This document shows, piece after piece, positions 36,410 to 43,474 of a stretch of 64,000 nucleotides of DNA; within the stretch, counting starts at the first letter, position 1; every line of letters begins with the position of its first letter. This stretch comes from Pseudomonas sp. TCU-HL1 (GTDB taxonomy: Bacteria; Pseudomonadota; Gammaproteobacteria; Pseudomonadales; Pseudomonadaceae), in contig NZ_CP015992.1 in assembly GCF_001708505.1 (NCBI RefSeq), positions 558,001 to 622,000 on the forward strand, written 5' to 3'. Made by a program: the position numbers and the translations under genes. The notes below the pieces were generated by a model that saw nothing but the letters and a program-made list of their open reading frames with translations, was not told the DNA's origin and did no database searches.

Positions 36410-36480
36410 TTCATTCTGGCCGGAAGAACCGGCGCGCTTGCACACCGTCGTTTTATCTCCAGGAGCCCCCAAGGGGCTCC
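36400..36480 (+). promoter_or_regulatory. Candidate trpE attenuator RNA
   Basis: GCGCGCC at 36400-36406, in the Trp-codon region, can pair with GGCGCGC at 36431-36437. That pairing excludes a local hairpin GCCGG-AAGAA-CCGGC at 36419-36433. TTTTAT follows at 36451, but the terminator stem before it is weak by eye. A further stem GGAGCCCC/GGGGCTCC at 36462-36480 sits just before the trpE ribosome site. Confidence 0.45.
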
Positions 36481-36499
36481 CCGCCCCATGAGGCAGATC

Positions 36500-37987
36500 A
36501 TGACCCGCGAAGAATTCCTGCGTTTGGCCGCCGAAGGCTACAACCGCATTCCGCTTGCGTTCGAAACCCTGGCGGATTTCGATACCCCCCTGTCCCTCTA
36601 CCTGAAACTCGCTGACACCCCGTACTCCTACCTGCTGGAGTCTGTGCAGGGCGGCGAGAAATGGGGTCGCTACTCCATCATCGGCCTGCAAAGCCGCACG
36701 GTGCTGCGCGCCCACGACCTGAAGGTCAGCGTCAGCGTCGATGACGTCGAGGTGGAGTCCCACGACTGCGAAGACCCGTTGGCCTTCGTCGAGGACTTCA
36801 AGGAACGCTATCAGGTGGCGCCCATCGCCGGCCTGCCACGTTTCAACGGCGGCCTGGTGGGTTACTTCGGCTACGACTGCGTGCGCTATGTCGAAAAACG
36901 CCTGGCCAACTGCCCGAACCCCGATCCGCTCGGTACCCCGGACATCCTGCTGATGGTCTCGGACGCGGTCATCGTGTTCGACAACCTGGCCGGTAAGCTG
37001 CACGCCATCGTCCTGGTCGACCCGACACAGCCCGACGCTTACGAAAAGGGTCAGGCACGCCTGGTCGAACTGCGCCAGAAGCTGCGCCAGCCGGTAGTTC
37101 CGCGCCTGGGCGTGGACCCGAGCATGCCCGTGGGCGGCGAGCCGGACTTCCGCTCCAGCTTCACCCGCGAGGATTACGAGCAGGCGGTGCGCGAGATCAA
37201 GGAATACATCCTGGCAGGCGATTGCATGCAGGTGGTGATTTCCCAGCGCATGTCGATCCCCTTCCAGGCTGCCCCTATCGATCTGTACCGCGCCCTGCGC
37301 TGCTTCAACCCCACGCCCTACATGTACTTTTTCAACTTCGGTGACTTCCATGTGGTGGGTAGCTCGCCGGAGGTGCTGGTGCGCGTCGAGGATGGCCTGG
37401 TCACCGTGCGCCCCATCGCCGGCACCCGCCCGCGTGGTGCGACCGAGGAAGCCGATCGTGCGCTGGAGGAGGACCTGCTCTCCGACGCCAAAGAGCTGGC
37501 CGAGCACCTGATGCTGATCGATCTCGGCCGCAATGACGTCGGCCGCGTTGCCAGTACGGGCAGCGTCAAGGTCACCGAGAAGATGGTGATCGAGCGTTAC
37601 TCCAACGTGATGCACATCGTTTCCAACGTCACCGGCCAGCTCAAGGAAGGTATTTCCGCGATGGAAGCGTTGCGCGCCATCCTGCCGGCCGGCACCCTCT
37701 CCGGCGCACCGAAGATCCGCGCCATGGAGATCATCGACGACCTCGAACCGGTCAAGCGTGGTGTCTACGGCGGCGCCGTGGGCTACCTGGCCTGGAACGG
37801 CAACATGGACACTGCCATCGCAATCCGCACGGCGGTCATCAAGGACGGCGAACTGCACGTACAGGCTGGCGCTGGCATCGTCGCCGATTCGGTCCCGGCG
37901 CTGGAATGGGAAGAGACGCTGAACAAGCGCCGTGCCATGTTCCGTGCCGTGGCTCTCGCCGAACAGACCGCCAAGACCGACGCCTGA
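36500..37987 (+). CDS. trpE: Anthranilate synthase component I
   Basis: TrpE makes anthranilate from chorismate with ammonia supplied by TrpG. It is 495 residues from the ATG at 36500 (MTREEFLRLAAEGYNRIPL), after an AGG-type site; an in-frame ATG at 36488 is possible. Conserved motifs are LLESVQGGEKWGRYS for Trp feedback binding, GDCMQVVISQRM, IAGTRPRG and LPAGTLSGAPKIRAMEIID in the chorismate-binding domain. Its partner trpG starts 10 nt after the stop but is broken after six codons. Confidence 0.98.
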   Translation: MTREEFLRLAAEGYNRIPLAFETLADFDTPLSLYLKLADTPYSYLLESVQGGEKWGRYSIIGLQSRTVLRAHDLKVSVSVDDVEVESHDCEDPLAFVEDFKERYQVAPIAGLPRFNGGLVGYFGYDCVRYVEKRLANCPNPDPLGTPDILLMVSDAVIVFDNLAGKLHAIVLVDPTQPDAYEKGQARLVELRQKLRQPVVPRLGVDPSMPVGGEPDFRSSFTREDYEQAVREIKEYILAGDCMQVVISQRMSIPFQAAPIDLYRALRCFNPTPYMYFFNFGDFHVVGSSPEVLVRVEDGLVTVRPIAGTRPRGATEEADRALEEDLLSDAKELAEHLMLIDLGRNDVGRVASTGSVKVTEKMVIERYSNVMHIVSNVTGQLKEGISAMEALRAILPAGTLSGAPKIRAMEIIDDLEPVKRGVYGGAVGYLAWNGNMDTAIAIRTAVIKDGELHVQAGAGIVADSVPALEWEETLNKRRAMFRAVALAEQTAKTDA

Positions 37988-37997
37988 GGATTGCACC

Positions 37998-38054
37998 ATG
38001 CTGCTGATGATCGATAAGCAGCATTGGCTTCCTCCGATGTCCGCTAGCGTCTAA
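37998..38054 (+). pseudogene. trpG: 5' stub of trpG at the element junction (left attachment site)
   Basis: The first codons read MLLMID, identical to the conserved start of Pseudomonas TrpG (normally followed by NYDSF). The frame then enters unrelated sequence (KQHWLPPMSASV) and stops. The identity block is about 20 nt (37998-38017). A tyrosine integrase follows at 38176, so this is best read as attL inside trpG; an intact trpG is expected at the far, unseen end of the element. Confidence 0.75.
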
Positions 38055-38132
38055 GGTCCTTCATGGATCCCAGTATTTTCAAGGGTTATAAGTCCTTTGT
38101 CGTCCATGGCGTTCATTGGAATCTACGGATAA

Positions 38133-38174
38133 TGCGGGTATCGTTGCGGGTATCAAAGTACGGATACCCGCAAC
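38133..38174. promoter_or_regulatory. Three iterons against the integrase start codon
   Basis: TGCGGGTATC occurs at 38133-38142 and again at 38145-38154. Its inverted copy GATACCCGCA is at 38163-38172. The second and third copies form a 12-bp perfect stem (GTTGCGGGTATC / GATACCCGCAAC) with an 8-nt loop, ending one nucleotide before the integrase ATG. Likely roles are integrase arm sites, an excisionase/AlpA operator, or an RNA stem that limits integrase translation. Confidence 0.65.
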
Positions 38175-38175
38175 C

Positions 38176-39378
38176 ATGCCCTTGACCGATGCCAAGATCC
38201 GCAACTCCAAGTCTGGCGACAAGTCGCTCAAGCTCACCGACGGTGGCGGGTTGTACCTGGAGGTTCGTCCCACCGGTGCCAAGCTATGGCGGTTGCGTTA
38301 CCGCATAGATGGTAAGGAGAACGTGTTTGCTATCGGTGGCTATCCGGAGATCGGCCTGGCCGATGCACGGAACGAGCGAGAAAAGGCTAGGTCGCTGATT
38401 CGCCAAGGTGTCCATCCTTCGCACAACCGGCAGGCCGAGCGACTAGCTACCAGTGCTGCGAATGCGAACACCTTCGAGGCGGTTGCGCGTGAGTGGATCA
38501 AAAAGAAGGCGCCAGGCTGGACGCCTTACTACTTGCGGCAGGTTGAGAGGTTCATGGCGGCAGACGTCTTCCCCTTCGTGGGTAAGCTGCCGATACGCAG
38601 CGTATCGGTCGCACACCTGTTGGAGATTCTCAGCCGGATTGAGGCGAGAGGTGCTCCAACGGTGGCTCTGCTCGTAAGGCAGTGGTCGTCGGCAGTCTTT
38701 CGCTATGCCGTCGCGACATTGCGTGCTGATGCCGATCCTGCTGCAGCCCTGAAAGGCGCTATCCACCGGCCCAAGGTGCAGCATCACAAGCCGCTCAGTC
38801 GTGAGCAGGTAGTCGACTTCTCCAGGGCATTGGAACAATACGGCGGCTACAGGACTACGGTGATCGCGATGCGTCTTATGCTGCACACCTTTGTTCGCAC
38901 CGTAGAGCTCCGCAAGGCGGAGTGGAGTGAATTCGATCTGGATCGGGCTGAGTGGCGTATTCCTGCAGAGCGCATGAAGATGCGAGAGCCGCACATCGTT
39001 CCGCTATCCAGGCAGGCGGTCGATCTGCTGCGTGAACTGCACACCCACACCGGCGGTCGTCGGCTGCTATTTCCCAACTATCGCAGGCCGAACGAGTGCA
39101 TGACTGCCACGACGCTGAACCGGGCGCTTGAGCGCATGGGATTCAATGGCAAGGACAGCATCGGCTTTTCGGCGCATGGCTTTCGTGCGACAGCCTCGAC
39201 CATGCTGAACGAAATGGGATATCGCTCAGACGTGATCGAGCGTCAGTTGGCACATGCCGAGAGAAACAAGGTGCGTGCAAGCTACAACCAGGCTGAGTAT
39301 CTGGAAGAGCGACGCCAGTTGATGCAGGCGTGGGCCGACGATATTGATGTTCAAATTTCAAAGGGGAAGTGCTCCTGA
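38176..39378 (+). CDS. int: P4-type tyrosine integrase
   Basis: It is 400 residues from the ATG at 38176 (MPLTDAKIRNSKSGDK), the usual P4-integrase start. A TTG at 38116 would add 20 residues encoded by the iterons. The N-terminal DUF4102 arm-binding domain (LTDGGGLYLEVRPTGAKLWRLRY) is followed by the core-binding and catalytic domains, with Arg in FVRTVELRKAEW, HGFR in FSAHGFRATASTML, His in RQLAHAERNKVRASYN, and the nucleophile Tyr in that last motif. All catalytic residues are present. It points away from the trpG junction, as expected for the enzyme that integrated the element. Confidence 0.95.
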   Translation: MPLTDAKIRNSKSGDKSLKLTDGGGLYLEVRPTGAKLWRLRYRIDGKENVFAIGGYPEIGLADARNEREKARSLIRQGVHPSHNRQAERLATSAANANTFEAVAREWIKKKAPGWTPYYLRQVERFMAADVFPFVGKLPIRSVSVAHLLEILSRIEARGAPTVALLVRQWSSAVFRYAVATLRADADPAAALKGAIHRPKVQHHKPLSREQVVDFSRALEQYGGYRTTVIAMRLMLHTFVRTVELRKAEWSEFDLDRAEWRIPAERMKMREPHIVPLSRQAVDLLRELHTHTGGRRLLFPNYRRPNECMTATTLNRALERMGFNGKDSIGFSAHGFRATASTMLNEMGYRSDVIERQLAHAERNKVRASYNQAEYLEERRQLMQAWADDIDVQISKGKCS

Positions 39379-39474
39379 GTTGATACCCAATCGCCTGGTT
39401 GTGTTCTTGGGGTTATTGGGATTGCAGAGCTTATATCAGGTCATGCTTGTGTCCTTGGGTGACATGAATGGGAC

Positions 39475-40802
39475 GAGGGTGTGCAGAATTTTGTGTAACC
39501 GGGGTTGGGATTACAGCTGCGGCAGCCTGTCTTCGTAGCTGATCGTAAAGCGGGTCAGCGCCGCCTTCCAGTCACGGATCGGCATCGTCCATTTCTTGCT
39601 GATGTTACGCAGCGCCAAGTAGAACAGTTTCAGCAGCGCCTCGTCGCTGGGGAACGAGCCGCGGTTCTTGGTGATCTTGCGCAAACTCATGTTCACCGAC
39701 TCGATGGCATTGGTGGTGTAGATCACCTTGCGAATCTCCGGTGGGAAGTCGAAGAACGGCGTGATCCGTGGCCAGTTGCGCCGCCAGGACTGGCCAATCG
39801 GCAGGTAGTCGTCGTCCCACTTGGCCTCGAACTCACCGAGGCGCAGTTCGGCCTCGTCGGCGGTGGCGGACTGGTAGATGCGCTTGAGGTCGGCCGCCAC
39901 CTCGGCGCGGCGCTTCCACGATACGTAGTTCAGGCTGTGCCGCACCATGTGCACGATGCACAGCTGCACGCTGGTGAGCGGGAACACCGCCTCGATCGCT
40001 TCGGGGAAGCCCTTCAGACCATCCACGCAGGCGACGAAGATGTCCTGCACGCCGCGATTGCGCAGCTCGGTCACCACCTGCAACCAGAACTTGGCGCCTT
40101 CGTTCTGGGCGATCCACAGACCGAGGATTTCCTTCTCGCCGGCCAGGTTGATCCCGAGCGCCAGGTACACCGCCTTCACCCGCACGGCGCCGTCACGCAC
40201 CTTGGTGTGGATGCAGTCCAGGTAGACGATGGGATAGAGCGCATCGAGTGGCCGCGACTGCCAGGCCTTCACCTCGTCGGCTACCGCATCGGTCACCGAG
40301 GAGATCAGGCTGGGCGAGACCTCGGCCCCATACATCTCCTGCAGGTGCGCCTGAATCTCGCGCACCGTCAGGCCGCGGGCATACAGCGAGAGGATCTTGT
40401 CGTCGAAGCCCGTCCAGCGGGTCTGGTGTTTCTCGACGATCTGCGGGTCGAAGGTACCGTGGCGATCACGGGGCACCTCGATGGGCAGCTCGCCGAACTC
40501 GCCCTTGAGCTTCTTGCGGCTGAAGCCGTTGCGGGTATTGCCGCTGGCGTTGCTCACCGGCTGATGCTTGTCGTGGCCGAGGTGATGGGTCAGCTCGGCA
40601 TCCAGCGCCCGCTCGACCAGCTTCTTGGTCAGCTGCTTGAGGATGCCCTCGGCACCGATCAGGTCTTCAGGTTTCTGGTAATGGGCCAGGAGCTGATCCA
40701 GCAGCTCGTCGGTGATGGGGTGTTTCGTCTTGCTCATGGTGTCTCCGGTCTGGAGCGACAGTGTCACTCATGAACCGGTTACACAAAAATTCGGACACCC
40801 TC
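39475..40802. mobile_element. Complete IS256-family insertion sequence with 8-bp target duplication
   Basis: The element is 1328 bp. Its ends are imperfect inverted repeats starting GAGGGTGT and continuing into a shared TTTGTGTAACCGG block. It is bordered by the direct repeat AATGGGAC at 39467-39474 and 40803-40810, the 8-bp duplication expected for the IS256 family. The transposase frame is intact. The insertion is therefore recent relative to its damaged neighbours. Confidence 0.95.
39511..40737 (-). CDS. IS256-family transposase
   Basis: It is a DDE-type Mutator-like transposase of 408 residues from the ATG at 40737, chosen because GGAGA precedes it; an in-frame ATG at 40767 lies nearer the IS end. 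The catalytic Asp residues lie in VYLDCIHTKVRDG and VACVDGLKGFPEAIEAVF, and the Glu in YTTNAIESVNMSLRK. It has no internal stop, so it is likely active. Confidence 0.95.
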   Translation of the reverse strand: MSKTKHPITDELLDQLLAHYQKPEDLIGAEGILKQLTKKLVERALDAELTHHLGHDKHQPVSNASGNTRNGFSRKKLKGEFGELPIEVPRDRHGTFDPQIVEKHQTRWTGFDDKILSLYARGLTVREIQAHLQEMYGAEVSPSLISSVTDAVADEVKAWQSRPLDALYPIVYLDCIHTKVRDGAVRVKAVYLALGINLAGEKEILGLWIAQNEGAKFWLQVVTELRNRGVQDIFVACVDGLKGFPEAIEAVFPLTSVQLCIVHMVRHSLNYVSWKRRAEVAADLKRIYQSATADEAELRLGEFEAKWDDDYLPIGQSWRRNWPRITPFFDFPPEIRKVIYTTNAIESVNMSLRKITKNRGSFPSDEALLKLFYLALRNISKKWTMPIRDWKAALTRFTISYEDRLPQL

Positions 40803-40828
40803 AATGGGACTATCAATCAGCGAAAGTT

Positions 40829-41677
40829 CTAGATATCTATCAGGGGATTTAGTTTTTTTGGAATGTAAGCTCCTTTTTCTTCCTCCATCTGTAACAGTAT
40901 CTCCAAAACTTGAGTTCGCTTCAGGTCATGCTTCTCGGCTAGCTTGTCAAGGCGTTTGATAGCTTTTTCGGACATGATGAAGTTGTACTGCTTCTTACCA
41001 GTCATTTTTGCTCGGTATTTGTTTTGGCTCCATCGTTTCTTGATAGAGTCCATGAGCAGTATCTTTTCTGGTGTGGTGAGAGTTGACGAGTCAAGGGAAA
41101 TGATTAAGTCATCTTTTTCCTGAGATTGGCTTTGCTGAAAGAAGAGGAGTGGGTATTTGCTTTTGGCTATTTCCCATGCTGTGACCAGTTTTTCCTTCTC
41201 GTCGGGGTCGTCGAGCCATTTAAATATATGGTCTGAGCTTGTATGGCTCTCCCATTCCCATTTTGTTTGGTTGACTAGCGCTGATTTTTGAGCTTGGTCT
41301 ATTGGCCAGATATCAATTATTGCAATGGTTAGGTCTCTACCGGTTAGGTTGGTGGGGCTGGTTATGTAGTTATTTCCATTTTTCTCGGCAAGTTTTCTGA
41401 TTAGAAAAATATTTTGTCTTTTGTCGTCAGTTATCCACCTCAAACTTTGCTCGGGCAGAAGGAACATGGCGCTTTGTGCTTCGATAAATTCGGCGCGGTG
41501 AGCATCCTGATTGATTGCTTCTGCCATTCGATCGCGCATTCCGGGGCTTCTGAACTCACCTAAATTTGTTTGCGGGGACTGGGACTTTATAAAGAACCAT
41601 AGCCAGGTGCTGAATCGACTATTGGCATTCAAGCCGTTAAGTGTCTTTTGAAGTTTGTCGTTGATTTGAACTGACAT
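40829..41677 (-). CDS. Unknown AT-rich island protein with a C-terminal ribbon-helix-helix-like segment
   Basis: It is 282 residues and clearly lower in GC than the chromosome, so acquired. I do not recognise the N-terminal 220 residues (FSTWLWFFIKSQSPQTNLGE; DLTIAIIDIWPIDQAQKS). The C-terminus, KQYNFIMSEKAIKRLDKLAE followed by KHDLKRTQVLEILLQMEEEK, resembles a ribbon-helix-helix DNA-binding unit. It lies between the integrase and alpA and is transcribed toward the integrase. It may be an element regulator or a cargo gene; there is no transmembrane segment. Confidence 0.6.
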   Translation of the reverse strand: MSVQINDKLQKTLNGLNANSRFSTWLWFFIKSQSPQTNLGEFRSPGMRDRMAEAINQDAHRAEFIEAQSAMFLLPEQSLRWITDDKRQNIFLIRKLAEKNGNNYITSPTNLTGRDLTIAIIDIWPIDQAQKSALVNQTKWEWESHTSSDHIFKWLDDPDEKEKLVTAWEIAKSKYPLLFFQQSQSQEKDDLIISLDSSTLTTPEKILLMDSIKKRWSQNKYRAKMTGKKQYNFIMSEKAIKRLDKLAEKHDLKRTQVLEILLQMEEEKGAYIPKKLNPLIDI

Positions 41678-42209
41678 GTATGCGGCTCTGGCTGGGGGCG
41701 TAGGATGGTTCTTGCTTAATCTCTAGTAGATCCATAGAGCAAAAATAGTATTTTTTTAGCTGTTTTGTAGCGCAATTCTCATGCTTTTCTAGAATGTCAA
41801 AGTGGCTCGAATGCCAGTATACACGGGGCTTTTATGAGGTAAAGCAAGGTCAATAGGCATTTGGTTGTCTCCAAGGAGTGTGGCGGGCCCTGTCAGGGGT
41901 GTCCCTTGCGAGTGGAGTGGGCTGTGCCCGGTGTTGAACTGAGGTGGTCGGCTGGCAGCAAGGTGCGACTACAAATGAGGAGGCTGAACGTCGAGCGCTC
42001 AGTCATTCATTTGCCTGTACAACTCCCCCTCTTGGCGTGGAGTCGCATGAGTGGCCCGTACATCTGTATTTCTGCTGTGAGTGCGGGGCGAGACTGCTAT
42101 GGGTATTTTGGATTGAAGTTTCTTCCCTGTTTTCTGGAGCGGACGCTGCTCGCTGAATGTAAAGAATTACGCGCAAGCCAGATCTGATGAGTCAAATTAG
42201 GAGCTCATC
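41678..42209. other. AT-rich intergenic stretch with at most one small gene
   Basis: This is a 532-nt region between the divergent unknown gene and alpA. Runs of T/A near 41740-41770 suggest promoters for the leftward gene. Only the short frame at 41944-42156 looks even possibly coding. Confidence 0.5.
41944..42156 (+). CDS. Possible small Cys-rich protein
   Basis: It is a 70-residue frame from a GTG. It contains HLYFCCECGARLLWVFWIEV, a CxxCG-like pair that could belong to a small zinc-binding protein. It lies 53 nt upstream of alpA on the same strand. There is no strong ribosome site, and a second, longer frame (41861-42187) overlaps it, so coding is doubtful. Confidence 0.25.
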   Translation: MVGWQQGATTNEEAERRALSHSFACTTPPLGVESHEWPVHLYFCCECGARLLWVFWIEVSSLFSGADAAR

Positions 42210-42410
42210 ATGAAAGTAATTCGACTGCAGCAGGTAATGGAAATGACTGGCCTTGGACGGTCCACGGTTTACAAATATGTCTCCGAAAACTGGTTCCCGA
42301 AGCCGATTCCCTTGGGAGGGCGGAGTGTGGGATGGCTGGAAAGTGAGGTCGATGAATGGATCTTGGATCGAATAGAGGAGCGCGACACGCTAGGGGTTGT
42401 TTCGGTGTGA
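42210..42410 (+). CDS. alpA: AlpA-family transcriptional regulator / excisionase-like
   Basis: It is 66 residues, MKVIRLQQVMEMTGLGRSTVYKYV, a MerR-like winged helix-turn-helix typical of AlpA/P4-Vis proteins. It follows a good AGGAG site. In P4-like elements such proteins control integrase expression and excision. The iterons before int are a plausible target. The next gene is the YagK/YfjJ-type protein. Confidence 0.9.
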   Translation: MKVIRLQQVMEMTGLGRSTVYKYVSENWFPKPIPLGGRSVGWLESEVDEWILDRIEERDTLGVVSV

Positions 42411-42705
42411 TTTTTAGGTTCTCTTTGGCTTTGAGGGATAAGTTGTTACGGCCAGACTGGCTGGCTGTGGCAATTTTTTCCCAGAGCTTATTTTTTATGT
42501 CTTTCCAGGTTTTTATGCGTTATTCCTGGGGTGTGTCTGATATTTGCCTTGTTTGGTCTTTCGGTATTGGTAGTATGCTTTATTGTTAATCTACCAAGTG
42601 TCGTTAGGCATGGGTGTGCATCGGTGATGAATATCAGGCATTCACAGATGCCTGATTGATGCTCTTGATAGTGATTTGTTAAAAAATACTCAGTGCTAGG
42701 AAGAT
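42411..42705. other. AT-rich gap between alpA and the YagK/YfjJ gene
   Basis: There is no credible gene. The stretch is low in GC, with T-runs near 42475-42500. It could hold a promoter or origin for the downstream HUH-like gene; nothing more specific is visible. Confidence 0.4.
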
Positions 42706-43389
42706 ATGAAACTAGCACTGGAGTGTTTAGCAATGCAGCGTCATCCTCAAAATGCAAGTCTGATGGTTCATAATGAAAGTAGCTACTGTGGAATGCCTAT
42801 TCAGGTAGATAAAGGACCATTTGTTCAGCAGTATCTGGAAAGACTCCGCAGTACTACGGAGCGGGCTGTTGAGCAGTATTCTCGTGTATTCGCTTTCAGG
42901 GTTGATCTGCGGTTCCCTACAGGCATTGATCTACCCGAAAGCCATTACACGAATCAGGTAATCGAGCGCTTTGTCGAGTCATTCAAGGCCAAGATACGGC
43001 ACAACCGTCGTATGGCGCGTATGGAGAACAAGAATGCGCATGACAGTAATGTCCGGTGCGTCTGGGCCAGGGAGGTGGGGCAGCATGGAAGGCCTCACTA
43101 TCACGTGGCCTTCCTGCTGAACTTCGACGCCTTCAATGCCCTTGGCAAGTTCGAGGCCGGAAGGGACAACATGTTCAACCGTCTTGAGGGGGCATGGGCC
43201 AGTGCCTTGGGGCTACCAGTCGAAGCGGTCAGGGGGCTGGTCGAGATACCGACCAATTCAGCCTACTGTCTGCGTCGCAATGACCCGCAGAGCCAGGCTG
43301 ACTTTTTCTACAGGGCCAGCTACCTCTGCAAGGCAGCCACCAAGGTTTATGGGGATGGCCAGCATAGCTTCGGTGCGAGTCGGCTCTGA
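42706..43389 (+). CDS. YagK/YfjJ-domain (inovirus Gp2-like) protein
   Basis: It is 227 residues after an AGGAAG site. It matches the YagK/YfjJ C-terminal domain family found in P4-like islands and satellites. RPHYHVAFLL carries the HxH pair reminiscent of HUH replication nucleases, and an earlier conserved part reads FAFRVDLRFPTGIDLP. A Tyr-rich C-terminus (FFYRASYLCKAATKVYGDG) could supply a nucleophile. It is probably a replication-initiation relative of the element. The 3' end is only about 40 nt from the IS66-type element. Confidence 0.8.
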   Translation: MKLALECLAMQRHPQNASLMVHNESSYCGMPIQVDKGPFVQQYLERLRSTTERAVEQYSRVFAFRVDLRFPTGIDLPESHYTNQVIERFVESFKAKIRHNRRMARMENKNAHDSNVRCVWAREVGQHGRPHYHVAFLLNFDAFNALGKFEAGRDNMFNRLEGAWASALGLPVEAVRGLVEIPTNSAYCLRRNDPQSQADFFYRASYLCKAATKVYGDGQHSFGASRL

Positions 43390-43474
43390 CAGCCCTTTGC
43401 AATGTCTTGCGTGCTGACCCTCCAGCAGAGTAACCGCTCCATAAACCCCGTCTTCCTTTGACGGGGTATCGCGA

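Noticed and set aside
37998..38054. Loss of trpG and hence Trp auxotrophy
   Set aside because: Site-specific integration usually rebuilds the target at the other end, and that end is outside the window, so loss cannot be concluded.
37988..38175. tRNA gene as the integration target
   Set aside because: No cloverleaf was found next to the integrase; the junction is in the trpG start instead.
42356..42757. Short frames on both strands between alpA and the YagK/YfjJ gene
   Set aside because: AT-rich, no ribosome sites, no conserved features.
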